A stretch of DNA of 64,000 bases from JAMXLO01 sp963726125 (GTDB lineage Bacteria; Pseudomonadota; Alphaproteobacteria; Acetobacterales; Acetobacteraceae): assembly GCA_963726125.1 (NCBI GenBank), contig CAVSBG010000002.1, positions 558,001-622,000 of the forward strand, read 5' to 3'. Position numbers and translations under genes: made by a program. The notes under the pieces are model-generated. The model did no database searches, had not been told where the DNA came from, and was given only the letters and a program-made list of their open reading frames with translations. Position 1 is the stretch's first letter. Every line of letters begins with the position of its first letter. This document shows positions 9,504-18,536 of this stretch, piece by piece.

Positions 9504-11354
9504 ATGTCGACACTTCCTGGCGACTCAACCATTGCGGACGGTTCGCAAGACCGGCCCGCCGGGATAACTGCGCCCACGTCCCGCTACCACCGGCCACGCC
9601 GAGCCTTCGGCGATGCGGTGCTGCACGTGCCACAAACCCTGCGTGCGTTGGTCCGTGCCGACGAGATCTGGCTCGTCGTCCTGTCAGCCTTCATCGGCGC
9701 CGGCGCCGGCATCGCGGTCGCCGCGATGACCGAGGGCACCCAGCTCATCCACCAGGTGCTGTTCAAGATCGGGCCTGCCGAACGCCTCAGCGCCATGGTC
9801 GAGCTCGACCCGTTCCGCACCCTGCTGGTCCCCAGCATCGGCGGTCTGGTGCTCGGCCTGTTGGGTCTCGCCGTCGTCCGTTACCGGCCGCGCCGCGCCG
9901 TCGACCCCATCGAGGCGAACGCCCTCTACGGCGGCCGCATGTCACTAAACGATAGCCTTATCGTCGTCGCCCAGACCATGATCTCGAACGGCGTCGGCGC
10001 CTCCATCGGCCTGGAGGCCGGCTACACCCAGATCGGTTCGGCGATCGCCTCGCGGTTCGGCCGCATGTTCCGGGTGCGGCGCAACGATCTGCGCGTCCTG
10101 GTGGGATGCGGCGCCGCAGCTGCAATCGCAGGCGCGTTCAACGCACCGCTGACCGGCGCCTTCTACGCGTTCGAGCTGATCATCGGCACCTACACGCTCG
10201 GCACCTTCGCGCCGGTCGCCGTCGCATCCATCGTCTCAGTGGCCATCGTCAACGCCATCAGCACCGCGCCGTTCGACCTCACGGTGCAGGTGCCAACCCG
10301 ATTGGACGCGCTCGACTACATTCCGATTCTCGCACTCGGCATGCTCTGCGCGCTGGTCGGCATCGCCATCATGCGCGGCGTGACGCTCACCGAGGAACTG
10401 TTCCGTCGCAGCCGCGTTCCCGGCTGGCTGCGTCCAATGTTCGGTGGCATCGCCGTCGGCACACTCGCGCTGGTCACGCCAGCCGTGCTGTCGTCCGGCC
10501 ACGGCGCACTCGGCGTCGTCATCGAGGCACCCTACTCGCTGTCCCACGTCGCCATGCTGGTAGTGCTGAAATCGGCGGCCTCCGCGATCTCGATCGGATC
10601 CGGCTTCCGCGGCGGCCTGTTCTTCGCCTCGCTGTTCCTCGGCGCGCTGGTCGGCCGCACGTTCGCCGGCGCGCTCGCCATCGTCAGCACCGCGCACGCC
10701 GTGTCCCCGGTGGTCTGCGCGTTGGTCGGCATGAGCGCGCTGGCCGTCGGCATCATCGGTGGCCCGCTGACCATGGGCTTCCTGGCGCTGGAGAGCACGG
10801 GAAGCCTGCCGCTGACTGTCGCGGTGCTCGCCGCCTGCGTGATCTCGGCGCTGACCGTGCGGCGGACCTTCGGCTACTCGTTCGCCACGTGGCGCTTCCA
10901 CCTCCGCGGCGAGGCGATCCGCAGCGCCGTCGACATTGGCTGGATGCGCAACCTCACGGTCGGCCGTATGATGCGCCGCGACATGCGGACCGTACGCGCC
11001 GACACCCCGATCACCGCCTTCAAGCGCGACTTCCCACTGGGCGCGCACCAACGCGTGGTGGTACTGGATCAGGACGACCGTTACGCCGGCATCCTGTTGC
11101 CGCCCGAGGTGCATGCCGATGCCGACGAGAACCATCTCGTCAGCGACCTGCTGCACTACACGGAAACGGTGCTACTGCCACAGATGACCATCAAGGAAGC
11201 GGTGGCGATGTTCGAGAACGCCGAAAGCGACGCGCTCGCGGTGGTGGACAGCGCCGACTCGCGCAAGGTGATCGGCCTGCTGACCGAGCAGTACGCGCTG
11301 CGCCGCTACAGCGAAGAGCTCGACCGCCGGCGCCGGGAACTGTCCGGGGAATAG
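9504..11354 (+). CDS. clcA: ClC-family chloride channel/transporter with C-terminal CBS domains
   Basis: 616-residue inner-membrane protein. Residues about 50-460 are the ClC membrane domain with GASIGLEAGYTQ (variant of the GREGP selectivity motif, where Lys/Arg-Glu-Gly is replaced by Gly-Leu-Glu-Ala), GAFNAPLTGAFYAFE (GxFxP-type motif) and GSGFRGGLFFASLFLGA. Residues about 485-610 are two CBS repeats that could bind adenine nucleotides. In known ClC exchangers a gating Glu sits in the second motif; here LEAG keeps a Glu at the equivalent place, so channel versus H+ antiport cannot be decided. Start at 9504 lacks a strong ribosome site. Intact and monocistronic. Confidence 0.9.
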   Translation: MSTLPGDSTIADGSQDRPAGITAPTSRYHRPRRAFGDAVLHVPQTLRALVRADEIWLVVLSAFIGAGAGIAVAAMTEGTQLIHQVLFKIGPAERLSAMVELDPFRTLLVPSIGGLVLGLLGLAVVRYRPRRAVDPIEANALYGGRMSLNDSLIVVAQTMISNGVGASIGLEAGYTQIGSAIASRFGRMFRVRRNDLRVLVGCGAAAAIAGAFNAPLTGAFYAFELIIGTYTLGTFAPVAVASIVSVAIVNAISTAPFDLTVQVPTRLDALDYIPILALGMLCALVGIAIMRGVTLTEELFRRSRVPGWLRPMFGGIAVGTLALVTPAVLSSGHGALGVVIEAPYSLSHVAMLVVLKSAASAISIGSGFRGGLFFASLFLGALVGRTFAGALAIVSTAHAVSPVVCALVGMSALAVGIIGGPLTMGFLALESTGSLPLTVAVLAACVISALTVRRTFGYSFATWRFHLRGEAIRSAVDIGWMRNLTVGRMMRRDMRTVRADTPITAFKRDFPLGAHQRVVVLDQDDRYAGILLPPEVHADADENHLVSDLLHYTETVLLPQMTIKEAVAMFENAESDALAVVDSADSRKVIGLLTEQYALRRYSEELDRRRRELSGE

Positions 11355-11382
11355 CTCGAGCTGGCAGGTGAAAAAACTAGAT

Positions 11383-11422
11383 TCTCCCCCTCCCCTTGCG
11401 GGAGGGGGCAGGGGGAGGGGGC
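11383..11422. repeat. GC-rich palindrome (TTCTCCCCCTCCCC class)
   Basis: CCCCCTCCCC, TTGCGG loop, then GAGGGGGCAGGGGGAGGGG. It lies between the ClC stop and the monooxygenase start. The downstream open frame reads through it, giving a spurious Pro/Gly/Arg-rich N-terminal extension if the start at 11368 is used. Confidence 0.75.
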
Positions 11423-11433
11423 CGCGCCGCAAC

Positions 11434-12975
11434 ATGAAACCCGAAGACGTCATCGCCGACCCAACCCGCCCCTTCACAGGCGCGGAATACCTCCAATCCC
11501 TGCGTGATAGCCGCGAGGTCTACATCGACGGCGAGCGCATAAGCGACGTGACCACCCACCCTGCCCTGCGCAACGCCGCACGTTCCATTGCCCGCCTCTA
11601 CGATGCCCTCCACGACCCCAAACACCACGACCTGCTGACCTGTCCGACGGATACCGGCTCCGGCGGCTACACGCATCGTTTCTTCCGCGTGCCGCGCTCG
11701 CGTGAGGACCTGCGTGGTGCCCAGGCCGCAATCGCCGGGTGGTCGCGCATGACCTACGGCTGGATGGGTCGCACCCCAGACTACAAGGCGGCCTATTCCA
11801 ACACCCTCGGCGGCAATGCCGAGTATTACGGCCCCTACGCCGGCAATGCGCGCACCTGGTACAAGCGCGCGCAGGAAACCATGCCGTTCATGAACCACGC
11901 CATCGTCAATCCGCCGATCGACCGGCACAAGCCGGCGGAGCAGGTGAAGGACGTCTTCGTGTCGGTGCAGAAGGAGACCGATGGCGGCATCATCGTCTCC
12001 GGTGCCAAGGTCGTCGCAACCTCCGCAGCGATCACCCACTACAACTTCATGGGTCAGAGCTCGAAGACCGCCACCGAGGACCTCGACATGTCGCTGATGT
12101 TCATGGTGCCGATAGACGCACCGGGCCTCAAGCTGATCTGCCGCACGTCCTACGAGAAGGCAGCCCTGCTGAACGGCTCGCCGTTCGACTACCCGCTGTC
12201 GTCGCGTTTCGACGAGAACGATGCGATCTTCATCCTCGACAACGTGTTCGTGCCCTGGGAGGACGTGTTCATCTACCGCGATCCCGCACGCGTTCTGAGC
12301 TTCTATCCGCGCTCCGGCTTCATGCACGGGTTCCAGTTCCAGGGCTGCACGCGCTTCGCCGTGAAGCTGGACTTCCTGTGCGGCCTGCTGGCCAAGGCGC
12401 TGCGTTGCACTGGCGGTGACGAAGCGCGCGGCAACCAGGTGCTGCTCGGCGAGGCAATCGCCTGGCGCAACCTGTTCTGGTCGCTGTCCAATGAAATGGC
12501 GAACGATCCCGATCCGTGGGTCGGTGACGCGGTCCTGCCAAACCTGCGCGCCGGCTCCGCGTATCGCGTGTTCGCCCCGGACGCCTATCCTCGGATCAAG
12601 GACATCGTGGAAAAGATCGTGACCTCGGCTCTGATCTATCTGCCGTCCTCGGTGAAGGATTTTGCCAATCCGGCGATCGAGCCCTACCTGAAGCGTTATG
12701 TCCGCGGCTCGCATGGCATCGAATACAAGGAACGCATCAAGATCATGAAGCTGCTATGGGACGCCATCGGCACCGAGTTTGGCGGTCGTCACGAGCTATA
12801 CGAGCGTAACTACGCTGGCGGGTGGGAGGACATTCGCGCCCAGTCTGTGACGGCAGCGGAACGCGGTGGCGATCTGAAGGCGATGGAGGCGCTGGTCGAT
12901 CAGTGCATGGCGGATTATGACGAGAACGGGTGGGTCGGAGATACGTGGGTCAACCCAGGCGCCGGCGACCAGTAG
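11434..12975 (+). CDS. hpaB: 4-hydroxyphenylacetate 3-monooxygenase-type oxygenase (HpaB family)
   Basis: Two-component FAD-dependent monooxygenase, oxygenase subunit, 513 residues, typical family length. It uses reduced FAD from a separate reductase to hydroxylate a phenol. Supporting segments are TGAEYLQSLRDSREVYIDGE at the N-terminus, YGWMGRTPDYKAAYSNTLGG, the FAD-binding stretch VSGAKVVATSAAITHYNFMG, FVPWEDVFIYRDP and GSHGIEYKERIKIMKLLWDA near the end. The start at 11434 skips the palindrome-encoded extension. No hpaC reductase gene is present nearby. The substrate could be 4-hydroxyphenylacetate or another phenol. Confidence 0.88.
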   Translation: MKPEDVIADPTRPFTGAEYLQSLRDSREVYIDGERISDVTTHPALRNAARSIARLYDALHDPKHHDLLTCPTDTGSGGYTHRFFRVPRSREDLRGAQAAIAGWSRMTYGWMGRTPDYKAAYSNTLGGNAEYYGPYAGNARTWYKRAQETMPFMNHAIVNPPIDRHKPAEQVKDVFVSVQKETDGGIIVSGAKVVATSAAITHYNFMGQSSKTATEDLDMSLMFMVPIDAPGLKLICRTSYEKAALLNGSPFDYPLSSRFDENDAIFILDNVFVPWEDVFIYRDPARVLSFYPRSGFMHGFQFQGCTRFAVKLDFLCGLLAKALRCTGGDEARGNQVLLGEAIAWRNLFWSLSNEMANDPDPWVGDAVLPNLRAGSAYRVFAPDAYPRIKDIVEKIVTSALIYLPSSVKDFANPAIEPYLKRYVRGSHGIEYKERIKIMKLLWDAIGTEFGGRHELYERNYAGGWEDIRAQSVTAAERGGDLKAMEALVDQCMADYDENGWVGDTWVNPGAGDQ

Positions 12976-13305
12976 CCACCAAGCGCTTCCAGCGCGGGCA
13001 GATGGTCGGATAGCTTGCGGTGGGCACGCCACCTTCGCACCGTCAGATTTCAGCGGAACGCCATCCGGTGCTCGCTGTCTTCCCTCCAACCTTGTCATGG
13101 CCGGGTTTGACCGGCTTGACCCAGCCCTCTCGACCCGCATCAACTTTGCAAACGATGCAATCCCAGTCAGCAACCATCCCGCGCCGCAGTGCTTGCGGTA
13201 CGTCTACAGTTGCGTCCATGGTCTAACAGGCCGGAGTTAATGGTTGGTTATGCGGATCTACCCAGGTCAGCGCATGCCTCCGAACAAACCGCGCCGCCCG
13301 TCGGG
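12976..13305. other. Intergenic region with dispersed repeat
   Basis: No gene is supported. Most of the gap is filled by copy B of the dispersed repeat (13090-13190). The mmcB stop is at 13306 on the minus strand, so this is a convergent gap between hpaB and mmcB. Confidence 0.55.
13090..13190. repeat. Dispersed intergenic repeat, copy B
   Basis: Begins with TTGTCATGGCCGGGTTTGAC and contains the 29-nt core at 13151-13179 with GATGCAATCCCAGTCAGCAA, identical to copy A at 4923-4951. The downstream inverted arm seen in copy A is missing here. Confidence 0.85.
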
Positions 13306-13773
13306 CTACTCCACCCGCAACGCCGCCCGCAAATCCGCCACCCCGCCAGGATCCTCCAGCGTCGCCAGCCGCCCCGCCGCCAGCAGCGCGAACCGGTGCA
13401 GCAACGCGCGGCGCCGGGCACCGGCCAACGGATGCGCCGGAGCCTCCCGCAGCAACTCCGCCTCCAGCCCTGCCGCAACGATCAGCCCCGTCTCCTCCGG
13501 CAACAGGTCCTGCGGGAAATCGACATCCACCGCGAAGAACAGTTCGTCGGCGAACTCGCGATAGTCCTGCCATTTCAGATCGGTCAGGAAATCGCGCGGC
13601 CCTGACTTCACCTCGATGCATGCGAAGCATCCATCCGGCCGCAGCGCCAGGATGTCGGCCCGGCGTCCATTCGGCAGCGCCACCTCATGCAGCGGCGCCC
13701 ACCCGAGGCGCAGACACAGCCGCGCCACCGCCCGCCGGATGGCAAACGCACGCTCCGGAAAACTCGGCTCCAT
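13306..13773 (-). CDS. mmcB: MmcB family DNA repair protein
   Basis: 155-residue soluble protein of the MmcB (DUF2161-like, PD-(D/E)XK nuclease-fold) family known from Caulobacter, where it takes part in mutagenic DNA repair. Landmarks are GRRADILALRPDGCFACIEV, KSGPRDFLTDLKWQDYREF and DELFFAVDVDFPQDLLPEETG; D, E and K of the nuclease core are visible as ADIL and CIEVKSG. Start ATG at 13773 overlaps the TGA of the upstream phhB gene (TGATG), implying translational coupling. The family is largely alphaproteobacterial, which supports the taxonomic inference. Confidence 0.9.
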   Translation of the reverse strand: MEPSFPERAFAIRRAVARLCLRLGWAPLHEVALPNGRRADILALRPDGCFACIEVKSGPRDFLTDLKWQDYREFADELFFAVDVDFPQDLLPEETGLIVAAGLEAELLREAPAHPLAGARRRALLHRFALLAAGRLATLEDPGGVADLRAALRVE

Positions 13774-14063
13774 CAAGCCAGCAGCGCGTTGATCGCCTGC
13801 GCCAACTTCACGTCATTCGAGGTCAGTCCGCCCGCATCGTGGGTCGACAGTTCAATCCGCACCCGGTTCCACACGTTCGACCACTCGGGGTGATGGTTCT
13901 GGCTCTCCGCCAGCAGCGCGACACGGTTCATGAACCCCCACGCCTCGGAAAAATCGCGGAACTGGAAGCTGCGTTCGATCGCATCGCGATCGCTCACCAG
14001 CGACCACCCAGGCAAAGCCGTGGCCAATGCGGCGTGTTCGCTCTCCGACAAACGTGCTGGCAT
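13773..14063 (-). CDS. phhB: Pterin-4a-carbinolamine dehydratase
   Basis: 96-residue enzyme that dehydrates 4a-hydroxytetrahydrobiopterin in pterin recycling for aromatic amino-acid hydroxylases. The family signature is present as FMNRVALLAESQNHHPEWSN (His-His-Pro-Glu-Trp catalytic stretch) followed by VRIELSTHDAGGLTSNDVKL. Length is standard. It heads a two-gene unit with mmcB, with stop and start overlapping. No phenylalanine hydroxylase gene is in the window. Confidence 0.93.
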   Translation of the reverse strand: MPARLSESEHAALATALPGWSLVSDRDAIERSFQFRDFSEAWGFMNRVALLAESQNHHPEWSNVWNRVRIELSTHDAGGLTSNDVKLAQAINALLA

Positions 14064-14602
14064 GGCGCGATCTCCTCATGTGATCGATAGCGTCGACGAG
14101 TATCCGCCCCAGCATGGCCACCGCACCGGCGAATGCAACCCGGCGATCGGTGCGGCCTCGGGCACGGGCTAATACCAGTGCTCATGGATGATGACCCATA
14201 GCGAGACCAGCGAGCCTATACTGGGCGTTGCCGGCAACAGCGAAAACAGTAAAAGCATCTTCAACCATAGATGCACACGGATGAACGCAAATAACTCGGC
14301 TCCAGGGAACCCCGGCTTGCTCGCTTCGAATCGCTTCGAAACATTGCGTCTGGGACTATCTGCGTGAATCCGTGGTTGAAAGTCCTTACTTGCTGCGCAG
14401 TCCGCCGACTGCCGATGCGTCGTGCCGAATGTCATTGCCGGCCCACACCTCGAACATGACAAGTGGGAAGATGAGTCGCGCTCAGTGAGCGTTGGTATAA
14501 CCTATGCTTGATAACAGCAGTTCCAGAGAATAAAGCGGGCGGCGCATCATCTGCCGGACGTTGGATAACGCACCCCTGCTCTGGGCCATTGGGAGGATCG
14601 TG
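14064..14602. other. Intergenic region with an inverted-repeat element
   Basis: No gene is supported. The segment holds a degenerate inverted-repeat element at 14262-14382 and otherwise non-coding sequence. Promoters for phhB (minus) and the GNAT gene (plus) must lie here, but no clear promoter boxes were recognised. Confidence 0.5.
14262..14382. repeat. Inverted-repeat element (CAACCATAGATGCACACGGA type)
   Basis: The left arm (about 14262-14293) reads CAACCATAGATGCACACGGA then TGAACGCA. The right arm (about 14350-14382), reverse-complemented, reads CAACCACGGATTCACGCAGA. The roughly 55-bp interior contains a small dyad (GCTTCGAATCGCTTCGAAAC). The arms resemble those of the cassette at 24446-24673 in style and in the words ATGCACRC and CGCAGAT. 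It is probably an emptied relative. Confidence 0.6.
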
Positions 14603-15142
14603 TTGAGCGGCAATAAACGAACAAATGAACGCCCGACACTGCAAACCGAGAGACTCCTGCTCCGTCGACCGGACGCGAGGGACATTGGACCCCTTATGGC
14701 GATCGTGGGCGATTGGGAAGTGGTCCGTCGCCTCACCAGGGTGCCACATCCCTATCGCGAGACGGACGCGCGCTTCTTTCTCAAAAGCATCGTGCCAAAC
14801 GAGTGGGTATGGGCCATCACACTGGGGGAATCACGCGAGCTGGTCGGCATGGTCGGGTTAACTCCGGAGGCGGACCCCGACACGGCCGAATTGGGCTATT
14901 ACGTGGCCCGTGACCATTGGGGCTACGGCATCGCAACGGAGGCGGCCGGATTGATAGTTCGCTACGGCATTCACTCGCTGGGTCTGCGTCGAATCACGTC
15001 GGGCCATTTCGTTGACAACCCCGCTTCGGGTCGAGTTTTGAGCAAGCTCGGCTTTGTCGAAACCGGACGCTCCGAGCGGCCATGCCTCGCGATCGGTTCC
15101 ACGGTGCCCTGCGTCGAAGTGCACCTGGAAGTGTCCAGCTGA
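14603..15142 (+). CDS. GNAT family N-acetyltransferase (RimJ/RimL type)
   Basis: Acetyl-CoA-dependent N-acetyltransferase of about 179 residues. It carries TLQTERLLLRRPDARDI at the N-terminus, LVGMVGLTPEADPDTAELGY in the middle, the acetyl-CoA pyrophosphate loop as ARDHWGYGIATEAA (variant of Q/RxxGxG/A) and the terminal NPASGRVLSKLGFVETG typical of RimJ-like enzymes. TTG at 14603 has GGGAGG 6-11 nt upstream; GTG at 14600 is also in frame but too close to it, and the open frame reaches 14561. The acceptor is unknown. Monocistronic. Confidence 0.82.
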   Translation: MSGNKRTNERPTLQTERLLLRRPDARDIGPLMAIVGDWEVVRRLTRVPHPYRETDARFFLKSIVPNEWVWAITLGESRELVGMVGLTPEADPDTAELGYYVARDHWGYGIATEAAGLIVRYGIHSLGLRRITSGHFVDNPASGRVLSKLGFVETGRSERPCLAIGSTVPCVEVHLEVSS

Positions 15143-15447
15143 GGGAGGCCGCTCGGCACCAGATAGACCCGATTATCACACGCTCATCCAGCCATGCGCC
15201 GGGCTGGTTCGGGCCTCCGGCCGCCACTCGCGCACTTTCCACATGCCGAACCGATACGCGGTGCGGTGCCCGTGCGGGCGTCGAACTGGTTCCGTTGCTT
15301 GACGCGATTGCGAACCTTTCGGCCTCGACGAATCCAGGCCCCTCAATCTGCATCAGGCCGTTCGCCGACGTCACCGATTTCTGGGGCATGGTCGCGCTGT
15401 CGACACCCAACGCGATCGCAGCCGTGCGAAGCAGCGGGCGATCCCCT
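15143..15447. other. Gap between GNAT and decarboxylase genes
   Basis: No intact gene. The only recognisable content is a 56-nt fragment of an MFS transporter gene at 15347-15402. The preceding 200 bp show no convincing frame. Confidence 0.45.
15347..15402 (+). pseudogene. Fragment of an MFS transporter gene
   Basis: These 56 nt differ at only about four positions from 18865-18920 inside the MFS gene downstream. They encode CIRPFADVTDFWGMVALS against CIWPFAYVTNFWGMVVLS there. Flanking sequence on both sides shows no similarity by eye. It is either the last trace of a paralogous transporter gene or a short duplication of the downstream gene. Confidence 0.65.
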
Positions 15448-16956
15448 TCAGTGATCGATGGCCGCAACTGCATTCAGGCGCCGCGCACCGGCGGCTAGCA
15501 CCGCCCGTATCACCGCGTCCACATCGCCCGCGTCTGTCCGGTGATTGACCACCGCGGCGCGCAGCACAGTCCGGCCGTTGATGGTTGTCGTCGAGAGAAC
15601 CACGTCACCCGCTTCCTGCAGGTCGGCCGCGATCGTTGTCTGAAGTTCGTCATCACCGGGACCGAAGCGAAAGCAGACAATGTTCAGCCGGACTGGTGCC
15701 ATCCGATCAAGCAATAGTTCAGCATCGATCGCCGCAGCCAGCCGCCGCGCAAGCGCACAACAGCGCTCGGCAACGTCCCCGAGCCGGTCCGCGCCGTACG
15801 CCTTGATCGTCATCCAGACCTTGAGGGCACGAAAGCCGCGCGACAGCTCCGGACCAAGATCCACCGGCCACGGCCTGCCGGCTGCGAGCCCACGCATCTC
15901 GCGCCGCAGGTAAGCAGCGTCGTGTTGAAACGCAGCCTGATGCGCAGTGCCATCACGCACCACGATGCAACCGGCGTCATAGGGAACCTGCGCCCATTTG
16001 TGGAAATCGAAGGCCACCGAGTCAGCCCGCTCAATGCCTCTGAGCAAGGGCCGCAACCTCGGCGACAGCATGGCGATTGCGCCAAACGCCGCATCAACAT
16101 GAAACCATAGCCGCTGCTCCTCGCAGACGTTCGCGATCTGCGCCAGGTCGTCGATCGCACCGATATCGACGCTGCCCGCCGTTCCCACCACGAGGAACGG
16201 CGACAGGCCCCGGTCACGATCCGCGGCGATCGCGACCTGCAATGCGGCGACGTTCATCTCTCCCGACGCGTCGCACGGAACAAGACGCAGCGCCTGCGAT
16301 CCAAGCCCCGCAATTTCGAGCGCCCGAGCGACACAAAGATGCACCGCCGCCGAGGCGTAAGCCGTCAGCCGGGTCGTTCCTACTCCCTCGCGACGGACCG
16401 CGACACCTGCTGCAGCACTGCGTGCGACGAGGACGGCGATCAGGTTCGCAATCGACGTGCCAGTCACCACAAGGCCAGTCGAATCACGAGGCAGGCCCAG
16501 TATCTCGGCGGCCCATCGGATCACCTGGCGCTCGCAAGCGATCGGCGCGTGGTCGCGGCCGCCACAGTTCGCATTCAGTCCTGCCGCCAGCATCTCGGCC
16601 AGCACGCCGACGGCCGTTCCGCCGCCATGTACCCAGCCGAAGAACCGCGGATGTCTGTTGCCGACAGCATACGGCGCGACCAGCCGCTGGTACTCGCGGT
16701 AAACGTCGGCGAGAGGCAGCCCAGCGCGCGGCAGCGTCGCATTCCAGGCACCACGCACGTCGTCTGGCATGGGCCGCCAAACCGGCTCTTGCCGAAAGCC
16801 TTCCAGCTCGTTGAAAACGCCGTCGAGCATCATGTGACCCAACGCGCGCAGCTCCGACCACTCAGCCGGATCCAGCGACGCCTGACGGCCAATGTCATCT
16901 CTCAGACCCAGCCCGTGGCCGAGGTGATTGTCCCACCAGCTTGTCGCAGAACACAC
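15448..16956 (-). CDS. PLP-dependent amino-acid decarboxylase (aromatic-L-amino-acid decarboxylase family)
   Basis: Group II PLP decarboxylase, 502 residues. Landmarks are VGNRHPRFFGWVHGGGTAVG near residue 100, the SIANLIAVLVAR turn, HVDAAFGAIAMLSPRLRP (Asp-Ala of the cofactor site, His stacking region) and VAFDFHKWAQVPYDAGC with the PLP-binding Lys in FHKW. Likely substrates are aromatic or other L-amino acids; the sequence does not decide. The start is a GTG at 16956. Divergent from the ATP-grasp gene, with 103 bp between the starts, which suggests shared control and a shared pathway. Confidence 0.87.
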   Translation of the reverse strand: MCSATSWWDNHLGHGLGLRDDIGRQASLDPAEWSELRALGHMMLDGVFNELEGFRQEPVWRPMPDDVRGAWNATLPRAGLPLADVYREYQRLVAPYAVGNRHPRFFGWVHGGGTAVGVLAEMLAAGLNANCGGRDHAPIACERQVIRWAAEILGLPRDSTGLVVTGTSIANLIAVLVARSAAAGVAVRREGVGTTRLTAYASAAVHLCVARALEIAGLGSQALRLVPCDASGEMNVAALQVAIAADRDRGLSPFLVVGTAGSVDIGAIDDLAQIANVCEEQRLWFHVDAAFGAIAMLSPRLRPLLRGIERADSVAFDFHKWAQVPYDAGCIVVRDGTAHQAAFQHDAAYLRREMRGLAAGRPWPVDLGPELSRGFRALKVWMTIKAYGADRLGDVAERCCALARRLAAAIDAELLLDRMAPVRLNIVCFRFGPGDDELQTTIAADLQEAGDVVLSTTTINGRTVLRAAVVNHRTDAGDVDAVIRAVLAAGARRLNAVAAIDH

Positions 16957-17059
16957 GTCGGTACCTCGAAATCTCCCCTCCTGAGCAATGTGAAAGCTTC
17001 GGGCTAACTACTGGTTAAGCATGCCATGGCAGGATGCGGCTCCCCACGGGACGTCCCTA

Positions 17060-18289
17060 ATGCCTGTGCCCCTTACAGATCCCATCCCGCGCCTCAGCGA
17101 CGCTATCGGCCCACCCCTCGTCGTCGGCATGGCCACGCTGACAACCGCAGCGATGCATGGTGCCGACCCAGACACTTTGGCAACGATGATCGACCAGCTG
17201 GATGTCGACCCCGCTGCCCGGCTCTACGACACTTCCCTCGCTTACCAGCTCGCGTTCCGACGCGCCGAGGGGTTGGGCATCCAGGACAAGGCTGTGGCTG
17301 CGTCCCCCATGTTTCGTGTCCGGCGGGAGAGCCAGAGCGCTGCCGAGTTACGGTTGCTTGCGCTGGTGGGGCTCGGTGATCTGATGGTCAACACGCCGCT
17401 TGATTTCATTACCAACTATCTGGACGTACGGCTTGACCTGCTTTTTTTAATGCCCGACCAGGAGCTGCCGCCGACCATTCCCGACCACGACGTCGCATTC
17501 TTCGCAGTCAGCGAAGCGGACGCTGCGACGGTCGCGCGCCTGCACCGGCTGTTCACCTCGTGGCCGCGACCGGCATTGAACGATCCGGCATTCCTGCCTG
17601 CGCTGTCACGCGAGACGCTGGCTCGATTGTTGGCCGACTTGCCCGGCATCTGCAGTCCTCCAACAACCATGGTCCTCCGGGCACAGCTCGATGACCTGGT
17701 CCGCGACGAGGGCAGGATTGGCGATCTTCTCCCCGCGTGCTCGTATCCAATCCTGATTCGCCCGCAAGGCTCCCATGCTGGCGCGGGCCTCAAGAAGATC
17801 GAAAGTAATGCCGATCTCGCTGAGTATCTGATCTTCTCATTCGAAACATCCTACTTCGTGACCGCGTTCGTGGACTATCGATCGGCAGACGGACTGTATC
17901 GGAAATACCGGGTCGCGTTCGTTGATCGCCAGCCGCATCTTTGCCATATGGCCTCGTCACAGAACTGGATGGTTCACTACCTGAACGCGGGCATGACCGA
18001 GAGCGCAGACAAACGCGCCTTCGAGTCCGAAGCCATGGCATCTTTCGATACGACGTTCGCGGCCCGTCATCGCGAAGCCTTCGCCGCTCTGCACCAGCGA
18101 TTACCATTCGACTACTATTCGATCGACTGTAGCGAATTATCGGACGGACGCCTGCTCATGTTCGAGGCAGACACCGCAGCGATCATTCACCTGATGGATT
18201 CTGAGGACATGTTTCCATACAAGCATTCGCACATGCGGCGCGTGTTCGACGCATTTGGTGACCTGCTGCGACGCCGGGCGACCGCATAA
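17060..18289 (+). CDS. ATP-grasp domain protein of unknown substrate
   Basis: 409-residue protein with the ATP-grasp fold in its C-terminal half: ILIRPQGSHAGAGLKKIES near 234 (nucleotide-binding Lys and Gly-rich loop), FVDYRSADGLYRKYRVAFVD, HLCHMASSQNWMVHYLNAGM and, near the end, FDYYSIDCSELSDGRLLMFE with the Mg-binding acidic residues. The N-terminal half (about 1-200) has no motif I recognise. Such proteins ligate a carboxylate to an amine or thiol using ATP; the amine from the divergent decarboxylase is an obvious but unproven partner. ATG at 17060 is chosen because the upstream extension to 17021 lacks coding character. A large palindrome follows the stop. Confidence 0.75.
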   Translation: MPVPLTDPIPRLSDAIGPPLVVGMATLTTAAMHGADPDTLATMIDQLDVDPAARLYDTSLAYQLAFRRAEGLGIQDKAVAASPMFRVRRESQSAAELRLLALVGLGDLMVNTPLDFITNYLDVRLDLLFLMPDQELPPTIPDHDVAFFAVSEADAATVARLHRLFTSWPRPALNDPAFLPALSRETLARLLADLPGICSPPTTMVLRAQLDDLVRDEGRIGDLLPACSYPILIRPQGSHAGAGLKKIESNADLAEYLIFSFETSYFVTAFVDYRSADGLYRKYRVAFVDRQPHLCHMASSQNWMVHYLNAGMTESADKRAFESEAMASFDTTFAARHREAFAALHQRLPFDYYSIDCSELSDGRLLMFEADTAAIIHLMDSEDMFPYKHSHMRRVFDAFGDLLRRRATA

Positions 18290-18290
18290 A

Positions 18291-18384
18291 CTCCCTCACC
18301 CGCAAAGCCGGGGAGGGTGGGGAGGGGGGCACCAAATGAGGCCCCCCTCCCTACCCTCCCCGGCTTCGCGGGTGAGGAGAATTA
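18291..18384. repeat. Long GC-rich palindrome
   Basis: Two arms of about 38 nt: CTCACCCGCAAAGCCGGGGA then GGGTGGGGAGGGGGG, and the complementary CCCCCCTCCC then TACCCTCCCCGGCTTCGCGG plus GTGAGG, separated by CACCAAATGAGG. It directly follows the ATP-grasp stop and could end its transcript as a strong stem, without a U-tract. Same class as the repeats at 40998 and 45446. Confidence 0.85.
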
Positions 18385-18536
18385 CTCCGTCCGCCACCCC
18401 GCCAGATTTGACAGCATCGGATCAGCCCCGCCACCATCGCCCAGGCATCGGCGAATGCAACCCGACCGCAGGGGTGTCGGTGGCCAGGTCGGGACCGATG
18501 TCCGCGAATCATGCCACCGGCACTGGGAGCAAACCG

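Noticed and set aside
10236..11156. 306-codon minus-strand frame opposite the ClC gene
   Set aside because: Composition rich in Glu/Arg/Gly/Gln repeats without motif; the plus-strand ClC gene is certain.
16997..17020. Small dyad GCTAAC-N5-GTTAAG between decarboxylase and ATP-grasp genes as operator or CtrA site
   Set aside because: Imperfect and too short to tell from chance; it does not match the TTAA-N7-TTAA spacing.
18291..18384. Rho-independent terminator after the ATP-grasp gene
   Set aside because: The stem is strong but there is no U-tract, and the same palindrome occurs before start codons elsewhere, so it is listed as a repeat.
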